DNA of 64,000 nucleotides from Kitasatospora fiedleri (GTDB taxonomy: Bacteria > Actinomycetota > Actinomycetes > Streptomycetales > Streptomycetaceae). The stretch lies in assembly GCF_948472415.1 (NCBI RefSeq), contig NZ_OX419519.1, positions 4,774,001 to 4,838,000 of the forward strand, read 5' to 3'. Positions within the stretch are counted from its first letter, which is position 1; every line of letters starts with the position of its first letter. Made by a program: the position numbers and the translations under genes. Below are positions 32,918-40,282 of the stretch, one piece after another. The notes beneath the pieces are model-generated. The model was not told where the DNA came from, ran no database searches, and worked only from the letters and a program-made list of their open reading frames with translations.

Positions 32918-33074
32918 ATCGCCGTCCGCGCCGCTATCGTGTCCACTGCCCCTCCCGGACGGCGGACCTGTGGGTTCCGTCACGCCTGGCCGTGTCCGGC
33001 CCGGTTCTTCCGGCCGGAAGGGCCCGGGTGCGCGACCATGGAGCGCCCGGGGAGCACAGCTGAGGAGGCCCGCA

Positions 33075-33721
33075 GTGGACGTCACGCACCGTACGGGGAG
33101 CATCGCCGCCGCCCGCCGCGCCATCGACCCGCTGGCCGGCTACCGCGCCGCCGACTTCCCCTGGTACGGCCTGGACGAGGGCTGGACCGGCCGCCGCTGG
33201 CTCGGCCAGGTCGGCACCGGCCAGCGCGGCACCGAGCCGGGCCCCCCGACTACGGCACCCTCGGCCACGGCGACGAGCCCGCCCGCGGCCCCGAACCGCG
33301 CGACGCCCGCCGCTTCGCGGTGGTCGTCACCGTCGCCCGCCGCGAGGTCCGCCGCAGCGCCGACGACACCGGCACCCTGGAGGCCACCTCCGCCTCCTCC
33401 GCCGCCTGGCTGGCCGGCTCCGGCCTGCTCACCGCCACCTGGCCCGGCAACCTCGACCGCACCCTGCGGCAGAACTGGCTCGACCAGCAGTCCGCCCTCG
33501 CCTGGGACCTGGCCGACGACCTCGACGGCCCCGCCTGGTCCTCGCTCACCCTCCCGGTCAACGGCCTCCCGCAGCCCTTCCGCTACCGCGAGTCCGAACA
33601 CGGCTGGGTCCTGGCCGGCGAGGCCCCCGGCGTGCTGATCGGCGCCTACGGCCGCTCGGTGTCCGCGTACGGCGTCGGCTTCACCGCCGTCGCCGACCTG
33701 GGGACGTACAACGGCAAGTAG
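33075..33721 (+). pseudogene. Conserved hypothetical protein gene interrupted by a -1 frameshift
   Basis: The gene starts at GTG 33075 (GGAGG 8-9 nt upstream) as MDVTHRTGSIAAARRAIDPL...GWTGRRWLGQVGTGQRGTEPG. The sequence then continues in another frame as PPDYGTLGHGDEPARGPEPRDARRFAVVVTVARREVRR to the stop at 33721 (GFTAVADLGTYNGK). Both halves have the codon bias of a real gene. The switch falls in a run of six C at 33242-33247; one extra base would restore a product of about 215 aa. No family function is known to me. It may be a genuine inactivation or a homopolymer sequencing error. Confidence 0.7.
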
Positions 33722-34025
33722 GCTCCGGCCGGCCCCGCGGAGCAGCGGCAGGAGCCGTCGTCCGGCCGGCTGATCCAGCCGCCCCCGCACTCCGGCACCG
33801 GAGCCGGAGCCGGCACCACCGCCCGGTGACTCCCGGGGAGCGGCAGCGTGGCGGCGAGCACCGCGATCCAGCCGCGGCGGCTGCCGGACCGGGTGGCGAG
33901 CACCCCGGCCGCCGGCACCGGCAGCACGCCCGGGGCCGGCACCGCCGCCGTCCGTCCACACCCTGTGGACAGTCCCGCCCGCCCGACTGATCGACCGACC
34001 AACCGACCGGTTCCGGAGCCGCACC
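33722..34025. other. Intergenic region before the PP2C-type gene
   Basis: About 300 bp of GC-rich DNA. It marks the left edge of the accessory pocket. A GGAG about 8 nt before 34026 is the ribosome binding site of the next gene; no strong hairpin, promoter or repeat was recognised. Confidence 0.4.
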
Positions 34026-34910
34026 GTGCAGATATCCTTCGCCACCGCCCCCGGCCACCCCGGCCGACCGAACGAGGACCTCGTCCTGGCCGGCCCCGAC
34101 ACCGTCCTGGTCCTCGACGGCGCGGGCCTCCCCGACGGCACCGCGACCGGCTGCGCGCACGGCGTCCCCTGGTTCGTCCGCACCCTCGGCACCGAACTGC
34201 TCCACCGCACCCTGGACGGCACCCGACCCCTGGCGGACTGCCTGGCCGACGCGCTCGCCGCCATCGCCCGGCGCCACGGCCCCGCCTGCGACCTCGCCCA
34301 CCCCATGACACCCACCGCCGCCGTCGCCCTGCTGCGCCGCACCGAGGACCGCGCCCAGTGGCTGGTGCTCGCCGACTCCACCGTCCTGCTCGACCTCCCC
34401 GACGGCCTGCGCGCCGTCTCCGACCACCGCGTCGGCGAGGTGACCGACCGTCAACTCCGTGACCTCGCCCACCGCCTGGACGGCCTCCCCGCCGCCGACC
34501 GCCGCACCCTCCTCGCCGACGCCCAACGCCAGGCCATGAACACCCCCGACGGCTACTGGGTGGCCGGCCCCGACCCCGCCGCCGCCCACCACGCCCTCAC
34601 CGGCACCGCCCCCTGGCCCGACCTCCGCTCCGCCGCCCTCCTCACCGACGGCGCCGCCCGCCCCGTCGACGACTTCGCCACCACCGACTGGCCCACCCTC
34701 CTCACCCTCCTCCAGGACACCGGCCCCCAGTCCCTCATCGACCACACCCGCACCCTCGAACACACCGACCCCCACCACACCCGCTGGCCCCGCACCAAGA
34801 CCCACGACGACGCCACCGCCGCCCTCCTCCGCCGCCCGCACCAGACCAAGGAGACAGCCAGCCAATGGACCAGTACGAAAGCCACGTCGGCGCAGCCAGG
34901 CAACTGCTGA
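34026..34910 (+). CDS. PP2C-family protein serine/threonine phosphatase-like protein
   Basis: A 294-aa protein of a short, divergent PP2C (PPM) subtype common in streptomycete accessory loci. Metal-binding acidic residues are seen in NEDLVLA, VLDGAGLP, LADSTVLLD and ALLTDGA. The usual CDLxHPxxPTxxVAL block (CDLAHPMTPTAAVAL) is present. The C-terminal 60 residues are Thr/His/Pro-rich. It may dephosphorylate protein targets; the partner is unknown. The GTG at 34026 is preferred. The small gene at 34865 overlaps its 3' end by 46 bp, and a truncated paralogue lies at 35562-36170. Confidence 0.78.
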   Translation: MQISFATAPGHPGRPNEDLVLAGPDTVLVLDGAGLPDGTATGCAHGVPWFVRTLGTELLHRTLDGTRPLADCLADALAAIARRHGPACDLAHPMTPTAAVALLRRTEDRAQWLVLADSTVLLDLPDGLRAVSDHRVGEVTDRQLRDLAHRLDGLPAADRRTLLADAQRQAMNTPDGYWVAGPDPAAAHHALTGTAPWPDLRSAALLTDGAARPVDDFATTDWPTLLTLLQDTGPQSLIDHTRTLEHTDPHHTRWPRTKTHDDATAALLRRPHQTKETASQWTSTKATSAQPGNC

Positions 34911-35092
34911 CCGAATCCCACCGCCGCCGCAACGGCCACTTCACCCCCGAACAGGCCGCCGCCTTCGCCCAGGTGGAAGCCCTCCTCGCCATCGCCGCCG
35001 CCATCCGCACCCACCCCACCACCTCCATCACCCACGCCGCCGCCCAAACCGCCGCCATCACCGCGACCCCGCCCACCCACGCCCCGCAATGA
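34865..35092 (+). CDS. Small hypothetical partner of the PP2C-like gene
   Basis: A 75-aa protein: MDQYESHVGAARQLLTESHRRR, then an Ala-rich helix with acidic residues (TPEQAAAFAQVEALLAIAAAI) and a low-complexity Thr/His/Pro tail. No known domain. It starts inside the phosphatase gene, with AAGGAG about 11 nt upstream, which supports coupled expression. A small helical protein beside this PP2C subtype is a pattern I recall from streptomycetes but cannot verify. Confidence 0.55.
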   Translation: MDQYESHVGAARQLLTESHRRRNGHFTPEQAAAFAQVEALLAIAAAIRTHPTTSITHAAAQTAAITATPPTHAPQ

Positions 35093-35340
35093 CCGCCCCG
35101 ACGTGCCCCCACCGACGCACCGCCCGACAACGACGAGATGACTGCGGACCACCCCCCCGACGGTCAGGGCAGTGGCCGGCGGAGGCGCGACGGGCCGGAG
35201 AACCCGACCGTCAGCACTTGTCCCACTCAAGCGGTCGGCGTTCTGACCAGGCATTTCTTATCCCTGGACGGCCTGCTGGGCCGTTGTGGGGCTGTCCGTC
35301 TCTCGATACCGCTTACGTGGCTCGACGGGCTCGCCGAGAG

Positions 35341-35571
35341 TCATGCGCCCCTGACAACGTCACTTACGGAGAGGTCCACAGTGGCCGGGTCGCCCAGGAT
35401 GTCCACGATCACCTGCACGCGGCTCCGGTCGTGGTCCACGGCGCGCACCGGTCCGAAGTAGCCGACGAACGGGTCGTCCGTGATCGTGACCCACCGCTCG
35501 ACTCCGTCACCGAAGACGTGATCGATAGTCGCAGCCTCCGCTTCGTACTGCTCGGCATCAGGTGGGGGCTG
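35341..35571 (-). pseudogene. NusG C-terminal (KOW)-domain-like ORF lacking a start codon
   Basis: Reading the minus strand from about 35571 to a TGA at 35343-35341 gives DAEQYEAEAATIDHVFGDG, VERWVTITDDPFVGYFGPV, RAVDHDRSRVQVIVDILGD and PATVDLSVSDVVRGA in one frame. The middle strongly resembles the NusG/Spt5 KOW domain (compare VTDGPFAGFEGxVxxVDxxRxRVxVLVxIFG). No ATG, GTG or TTG lies upstream in frame near the homology start; the frame simply runs into the region of the truncated phosphatase. Either the 5' end was lost at a rearrangement junction near 35570 or it uses an unusual start. Confidence 0.5.
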
Positions 35572-36170
35572 GCGCGGAGCGTGAAGCCAGGGTCGTGGTG
35601 CCCGAGGTACTGAGCGAAGGAGCCGTCAGGGCCGAGGGCCTGTCCGCGCAGTGCGACCTCACCGACCCGAACAACCCGTCCAGCACGGTCGCCATCGTGC
35701 GCGAGCACCACGGGCGGTTGGACTGCCTCACCTTCGCTGACTCCCCGATCGTGGTTCGCACACGCGGTGGCGAGGCGACGACCGTGCTCGATGACCGGAC
35801 GTTCCACCTGCCCGCCTACGACCACGACTCCCTGAGCCTCCTGCGCACCACGGACGAAGGCTTCTGGGTCGCCAGCACCAAGCCGGAAGCCGCGGACCGG
35901 GCCGTGACGGCGAGCTTCCCCCTGGCGGACGTCGAGAGCTTCGGCATGGTCACCGACGGCGTCTCGCGGCTCGTTGAGCGCTACGGCTGGAGCTGGGAGC
36001 GGTTGCTGGACACGCTCGCCAAGCAGGGCCCCGAACAGGCCGTCCAGGCCATCCGCGACGCCGAGTTGGCCACCGAGCCGGGTACCTTCCGGGGCAAGCG
36101 CCACGATGACGTGACAGCCGTCTACGGCCAGCCCGAGCCCGGCGGGGAGTGGATCAAAAGGCAGAGGTAG
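35562..36170 (+). pseudogene. 5'-truncated PP2C-like phosphatase gene
   Basis: A 202-codon frame whose recognisable part begins at AEGLSAQCDLTDPNNPSSTVAIVREHHGRL, the middle of the same PP2C subtype found at 34026. It continues with LTFADSPIVVRT, GFWVASTKPEAADRAV, SFGMVTDGVSRLVERYGWSWERLLDTL and KRHDDVTAVYG. The first third of the domain (NED and DGAG metal motifs) is missing, so the product should be inactive. Its 5' breakpoint lies at about the same place as the 5' end of the convergent KOW-like ORF. Confidence 0.7.
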
Positions 36171-36558
36171 TAGAGCTGTTACGAGTTTCGCTACTTCATC
36201 AAGGCGCGCACAGCGCGCCAGCGCGCGGCCTGGCCGCTTGCCGACGCTCCGGATCTTCGCCCCGCTCCAGTGGCGCCCGACCGCGCCGGCGGACGGACGG
36301 CAGAAGAGGGCTGAGCCCAGAACCCCGCCGTGGCTGGGGGCGGGCGGCTCCACGGTTTTACCCACCTGCCAGGACCGGGCCCAGCACCGAGCAAGAACGG
36401 GGGGCCACTCGGCCAAATTGCGGTCAGGCCCAAAAGCCCTGACCGAGTCGCAACAGCTTACGGCCCCCCGATCATGCTCGACCCCAGATCAGGCAGGACA
36501 CCGGCCAAAACCGCTCCACCGCCCGCAGCTTAAGCCAGCGGCTTCGATGCTCGTTAAT
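36171..36558. other. Junction region between the PP2C remnant and the AT-richer cassette
   Basis: About 390 bp without a credible gene. Base composition falls from the GC-rich chromosome towards the cassette at about 36530. It contains the structured inverted repeat 36399-36469 and scraps such as CTTAAGC and TTAATTCACG near the cassette stop. Confidence 0.45.
36399..36469. repeat. Nested inverted repeat (stem-loop) at the left edge of the cassette
   Basis: Outer arms GGGGGGCC (36399-36406) and GGCCCCCC (36462-36469) enclose an inner stem GGTCAGG/CCTGACC (36422-36428 with 36438-36444) with an A-rich loop; TTGCG/CGCAA can pair in between. It could be a terminator, a structured RNA or an element end. 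Confidence 0.5.
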
Positions 36559-37092
36559 TCACGATTTTGGTGGAAGTTTGGAGATGCTTTCATGCGCGAA
36601 CCAGAGTCGCTTCAATGCCATAAGGACCGTCATGATGAGGTGGCTGAATAGAAACGTCAGGAACCCTACCCATATTGCGCCCAGTGGATCCGTGGATTTA
36701 TGGGTGGCGGCGGCTGAAACAACTGAGACGATTAGGGCTAGCCCAACTGTTACGGACCATCCGATATTTGAAAACAGTTCCCGAACCTGCCGAATTGCAA
36801 GGTGATCGGGCTCGAGCCCTTCGTCTCTCCTGACCTTCAGGCTTAGGGTGAATACATTGGTGAGTAGGCCAAATAGAAGGCCTGTAAAGATTCCAACTCC
36901 ACCAATGAACTGCGAAACGTTGGTGAGATGGAAGTGTCCAGTTTTCGCGGCAATTCCGCAGGCGATTGCCAAGCCAGCGGGAATGACCAAGAACGCAATG
37001 TAGTCCGATGCCATGGGCTTTCCGGTGATTGCGTTACTGTAGGTTTTAAAGTTTGCGCGTGCAATGTCCCAGACGCTCCACTTGGCGCTCAC
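36559..37092 (-). CDS. Multi-pass membrane protein of the AT-richer two-gene cassette, unknown family
   Basis: A 177-aa protein with about four membrane helices: residues 28-48 (YIAFLVIPAGLAIACGIAA), 57-80 (FIGGVGIFTGLLFGLLTNVF), 112-130 (VGLALIVSVVSAA) and 138-160 (AIWVGFLTFLFSHLIMTVLM). It has a short Lys-containing N-terminus and a cytoplasmic central loop (LKVRRDEGLEPDHLAIRQVRELF). No known motif. GTG 37092 follows a strong GGAGGGA at 7 nt, 29 bp downstream of the partner gene. Base and codon use (ATT, TTT, AGA, TCA) is unlike the flanking genes. An effector that perturbs the membrane is a plausible but untested role. Confidence 0.75.
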   Translation of the reverse strand: MSAKWSVWDIARANFKTYSNAITGKPMASDYIAFLVIPAGLAIACGIAAKTGHFHLTNVSQFIGGVGIFTGLLFGLLTNVFTLSLKVRRDEGLEPDHLAIRQVRELFSNIGWSVTVGLALIVSVVSAAATHKSTDPLGAIWVGFLTFLFSHLIMTVLMALKRLWFAHESISKLPPKS

Positions 37093-37121
37093 GCTATTCC
37101 CTCCAGGCTTGGCGTCTCGGT

Positions 37122-38168
37122 CTACGCCTGCCAGTCCCCCCGGCCGACGCCCATCAGGTCTAGTGAAGCACCTACCTCTGACAGAACCTCTCGGCGAAAC
37201 GTCTCGTCACTAGGGGATGATCCCGACGGAGATTCGATCGGGTACATGAAGCGAGGAAATTCTCTTCCGACGATAATTGTCCGAGACTTCCCCTCTCGCA
37301 TGATCTCAAGGTGTACCTCGGATGGCTCAGGGAGGCCCTCCACGGAAAAAACTGTTCCGGGCGGGAGCTTCTTTTCGAGGGCTCGATCAATCCAGGTTTT
37401 TGCTAGACGCATGCCGCGACCGCTCTTGGCGGTAAATTCCATTGTCCGGACTCCGACCGCATTGTCAGTGTCTTGAACCTGGACGACATACTTGATTTCT
37501 CGAAGTTGCGACTGCTCGATGAACTCGTTCCAGGCGTCAGTGTTCTGAAGGGGCATTTTTTCAAGGATCAGCCCCTCGCTTTCATACTCTTTCCGAAACC
37601 ATTCACTCAGTGAATTCCACAGGGAAGTCATTGAGGATGTGTTTCCGACCGTCTCGGTTGCCCAAATTGCACTAAAACCAGAGCGGGGAACAATAATTCC
37701 TTGCCGCAAGGGGTAAGCGGGGGCATCGTCGCTACTGATAGGGTAGGCGTTGCTTCCTGTTGATGTATCTACCACCTGGCCAGTGGATCCAAAGTGCCCA
37801 GACTCAACGGTAGGCCAGATTATCCGCCCGGTGGTTTCGATCCCCATCAAGCGAATGTAGTGCTCGCTCCGATCGATTTTAATTCCCGTGGTACCCATCT
37901 CGTTTTCCATAAATTTCTGGATCACTTCGATTAGGTCGTGCTTGCTGGGGTTGAACTCGGAGACGAGCCTGAAAGAATCTTTCTTGCGGAGCGGCCGGAT
38001 CTTAATCTCGTACAAGCAGAACTGGTAGTTTGGCACGCTTTCCTCCGCATCCGTGGCCCTGGGCCGATTATAGAGAGGTGGCACCTCCTCGTATAGCTCG
38101 GCGCATCTACCTAATTGCAGCATGGACATGATCGCATTCTGTGGCTTGCCGTGCCACGGCGATGTCAT
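37122..38168 (-). CDS. Soluble protein of the AT-richer two-gene cassette, unknown family
   Basis: A 348-aa protein without membrane helices or signal peptide. The N-terminal part has VPNYQFCLYEIKIRPLRKK and FNPSKHDLIEVIQKFMENEM; the middle has SGHFGSTGQVVD and WNSLSEWFRKEYESEGLILE. The C-terminal third alternates strand-like and helical segments (REIKYVVQVQDTDNAV, EVHLEIMREGKSRTIIV) and ends in ASLDLMGVGRGDWQA. I recognise no domain. ATG 38168 lacks a good ribosome binding site; ATGs at 38129 and 38123 are alternatives. The leucine codon at 38112-38114 is TTA, so translation may depend on the bldA tRNA. It is the first gene of the cassette; the membrane gene follows after 29 bp. Confidence 0.72.
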   Translation of the reverse strand: MTSPWHGKPQNAIMSMLQLGRCAELYEEVPPLYNRPRATDAEESVPNYQFCLYEIKIRPLRKKDSFRLVSEFNPSKHDLIEVIQKFMENEMGTTGIKIDRSEHYIRLMGIETTGRIIWPTVESGHFGSTGQVVDTSTGSNAYPISSDDAPAYPLRQGIIVPRSGFSAIWATETVGNTSSMTSLWNSLSEWFRKEYESEGLILEKMPLQNTDAWNEFIEQSQLREIKYVVQVQDTDNAVGVRTMEFTAKSGRGMRLAKTWIDRALEKKLPPGTVFSVEGLPEPSEVHLEIMREGKSRTIIVGREFPRFMYPIESPSGSSPSDETFRREVLSEVGASLDLMGVGRGDWQA

Positions 38169-38212
38169 GTTGGTTGGGGAGGGGAAGGAACGCGGGCACC
38201 ACCAGTGAACAG

Positions 38213-38228
38213 AGTGGCAACTGCCACT
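38213..38228. promoter_or_regulatory. Palindrome upstream of the two-gene cassette
   Basis: AGTGGCA-AC-TGCCACT is a perfect 7-bp inverted repeat with a 2-bp centre, 45 bp upstream of the cassette ATG. It is a plausible operator; no clear -10/-35 pair was found beside it. Confidence 0.4.
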
Positions 38229-38268
38229 TAGGCTACCGAGCTGGCGCTGATTCTCCCGCCCAACGCCA

Positions 38269-38298
38269 ACGGCCCCGGTGTTTTAGTCCCGGGGCCGT
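38269..38298. terminator. Hairpin with T-rich loop at the right edge of the cassette
   Basis: A perfect 10-bp stem (38269-38278 with 38289-38298) and 10-nt loop containing TTTT. No intact gene ends just before it, so it may be the leftover terminator of a lost gene. Confidence 0.5.
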
Positions 38299-38354
38299 GT
38301 GTGGGCCGTATGAGGTCAACCAGCGCCAACCAATATTGACAGTTGGTGACGGCA

Positions 38355-38405
38355 AACGGGCTGGTCAGCGGGTCGGGAGAGTATCCCGCTGCTGGCCAGC
38401 CCGTT
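38355..38405 (-). terminator. Terminator of the mrp gene
   Basis: A long hairpin: 10-bp outer stem (38355-38364 with 38396-38405) and 7-bp inner stem (38366-38372 with 38385-38391), starting 7 bp after the mrp stop. Confidence 0.7.
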
Positions 38406-38411
38406 GCTCGA

Positions 38412-39572
38412 TCAGAACTTGTTCTTCGGGGTCAGCCCCAGGGAGAGGCCCGAGAGGCCGCGCTGGCGGCCGGAGAGTTTGCCGGCGATGGTGCGGAGGG
38501 CGGAGCCGGCGGGGGAGTCGGGGTCGGTGAGGACGACCGGGCGGCCGTCGTCGCCGCCCTCGCGGAGGCGGATGTCGATGGGGATGGAGCCGAGGACGGG
38601 GACGGTGGCGCCGACGGTGCGGGTGAGGGCGTCGGCGACGGTCTGGCCGCCGCCGGTGCCGAAGACGTCGATCATCTCGTCGCAGTGCGGGCAGGGCATG
38701 CCGGACATGTTCTCGATGACGCCGACGATCTTCTGGTGGGTCTGGAGGGCGATGGTGCCGGCCCGTTCGGCGACCTCGGCGGCGGCCATCTGGGGGGTGG
38801 TGACGATCAGGATCTCGGCGTTCGGGACGAGCTGGGCGACCGAGATGGCGATGTCGCCGGTGCCGGGGGGCAGGTCGAGCAGGAGGACGTCGAGGTCGCC
38901 CCAGTAGACGTCGGCGAGGAACTGCTGGAGGGCGCGGTGCAGCATCGGGCCGCGCCACACCACGGGGGCGTTGCCCGGGGTGAACATGCCGATCGAGATG
39001 ACCTTCACGCCGTTCGCCGACGGCGGCATGATCATGTCCTGGACCTGGGTCGGCCGGCCCTCGACGCCCAGCATCCGGGGCACGCTGTGGCCGTAGATGT
39101 CGGCGTCCACCACGGCGACCTTCAGCCCGTCCGCGGCCAGCGCCGCCGCCAGGTTGACCGTCACCGAGGACTTGCCGACGCCGCCCTTGCCGGAGGCCAC
39201 CGCGTAGACCCGGGTCAGGGTGCCGGGCTTGGCGAACGGGATCTCCCGCTCCGGGGCGCCGCCGCGCAGCAGCTGGGAGAGCTCGCGGCGCTGCTCCTCG
39301 CTCATCACGTCGAGCTCGACGGCGACCGAGGAGACCCCCGGCACCGCGGAGACCGCGTCGGTGACCCGCTGGGTGATCGTCTCGCGCATCGGACAGCCGG
39401 AGACGGTGAGGTACACCGCGACCTTCACCGCGCCGCCGTCGCCGATCTCGACGGACTTCACCATGCCGATCTCGGTGATCGGGCGGTTGATCTCCGGGTC
39501 GTGGACGTTCGCCAGGGCTTCCCGGACGGACTGCTCCGTCACCCCGGTCGCCACCTCTGTCTCGTTGGCCAT
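38412..39572 (-). CDS. mrp: Mrp/ApbC-type iron-sulfur cluster carrier ATPase
   Basis: A 386-aa P-loop protein that carries and delivers Fe-S clusters. The N-terminal MIP18/DUF59 domain (about 5-85) has DPEINRPITEIGMV and the conserved Cys in SGCPM. The deviant Walker A is SGKGGVGKSS, followed by VVDADIYGHSVPRML and LLLDLPPGTGDIAI. The cluster-binding CxxC lies in GMPCPHC. The ATG at 39572 is 6 nt after TACCAT, indicating a leaderless start; longer frames upstream are rejected. Gene order mrp-DUF1003-MgtE/CBS matches mycobacteria. The accessory pocket abuts its 3' end. Confidence 0.94.
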   Translation of the reverse strand: MANETEVATGVTEQSVREALANVHDPEINRPITEIGMVKSVEIGDGGAVKVAVYLTVSGCPMRETITQRVTDAVSAVPGVSSVAVELDVMSEEQRRELSQLLRGGAPEREIPFAKPGTLTRVYAVASGKGGVGKSSVTVNLAAALAADGLKVAVVDADIYGHSVPRMLGVEGRPTQVQDMIMPPSANGVKVISIGMFTPGNAPVVWRGPMLHRALQQFLADVYWGDLDVLLLDLPPGTGDIAISVAQLVPNAEILIVTTPQMAAAEVAERAGTIALQTHQKIVGVIENMSGMPCPHCDEMIDVFGTGGGQTVADALTRTVGATVPVLGSIPIDIRLREGGDDGRPVVLTDPDSPAGSALRTIAGKLSGRQRGLSGLSLGLTPKNKF

Positions 39573-39578
39573 GTGTTG

Positions 39579-39584
39579 ATGGTA
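39579..39584 (-). promoter_or_regulatory. -10 box for leaderless mrp mRNA
   Basis: TACCAT on the minus strand ends 6 nt before the mrp ATG. Confidence 0.45.
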
Positions 39585-39628
39585 CGGCGCGGCGCCCGGC
39601 CCCCGACTCGTCGGTAGCGTGCCGCCGG

Positions 39629-40282
39629 TCACAGCGTGTCGGCGGACTCCCGGCGCTCGTCGATCTCCTTGAGCAGCGCCTGAAGTTCGGAGCGGATGCC
39701 GCCCAGTTCGGAGCTGATGAAGGCGCGCGTGGCGACCTCGCCCAGGCCCTGGCGCAGCGCCGCGACCTCGCGGGTCAGGTACTCGGTGTCGGCGATGTTC
39801 CGGTCGCTGCGGGCCCGGTCCTGCTCCATGTTGACCCGGTCGCGGTCGTCCTGCCGGTTCTGCGCGAGCAGGATCAGCGGGGCCGCGTACGAGGCCTGGA
39901 GGGAGAGCATCAGGGTGAGGAAGATGAACGGGTAGTCGTCGAAGCGGACGGACACCGGGAGCAGGGTGTTCCACACCACCCAGGCGATGATCACCACCGT
40001 CATCCAGACGATGAACCGCCCGGTGCCCAGGAAGCGCGCGATCCGCTCGGAGAGCTTGCCGAACGCCTCCGGGTCCCAGGCCGGCAGCCGGATCAGCCCG
40101 GGCCGGCCGGTGCGCGGCTGGTCGAGCCGGGAGCGCGGCCCGCCGCCCGTCGAGGGCCGCTCCTCGCGGCGGCCGCGCTGCTCGCGGGCCCGCAGTTCGC
40201 GCAGCTGGCGCAGTTCGCGCAGCTCGCCCTGGATGCGCTGGCCCGAGGTGCTGTCGCCCTGGCGCTTGCGGTCAGCGTCCAC
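39629..40282 (-). CDS. DUF1003 membrane protein
   Basis: A 217-aa protein. A charged, Arg-rich N-terminus (RELRQLRELRAREQRGRREE) precedes the DUF1003 core: FLGTGRFIVWMTVVIIAWVVWN (first helix, about 85-110) and DDYPFIFLTLMLSLQASYAAPLILLAQNRQDDRDR (second helix). A C-terminal coiled coil follows. Function is unknown; the family is often linked to metal homeostasis genes, and here it overlaps the MgtE/CBS gene by 11 bp (GTG start at 40282), so the two are coupled. It matches the Rv1231c position in the mycobacterial order. Confidence 0.9.
   Translation of the reverse strand: MDADRKRQGDSTSGQRIQGELRELRQLRELRAREQRGRREERPSTGGGPRSRLDQPRTGRPGLIRLPAWDPEAFGKLSERIARFLGTGRFIVWMTVVIIAWVVWNTLLPVSVRFDDYPFIFLTLMLSLQASYAAPLILLAQNRQDDRDRVNMEQDRARSDRNIADTEYLTREVAALRQGLGEVATRAFISSELGGIRSELQALLKEIDERRESADTL

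Noticed and set aside
32293..32946. 217-aa minus-strand ORF opposite tatB
   Set aside because: Shadow of tatB, no ribosome binding site or family features.
34553..35254. 233-aa minus-strand ORF MPGQNADRLSG...
   Set aside because: Opposite the PP2C gene and its small partner; Gly/Val/Arg-rich shadow.
35138..35461. 107-aa plus-strand ORF
   Set aside because: Overlaps the KOW-like frame on the other strand, which has real homology; no ribosome binding site.
36171..38340. Integrated prophage or tRNA-borne integrative element
   Set aside because: No integrase, att-like direct repeats or tRNA were found; only a small cassette is present.
38355..38405. Cloverleaf-like structure beside mrp considered as a tRNA
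   Set aside because: It is a single long hairpin without D, T or anticodon arms or tRNA consensus bases; fits a terminator.
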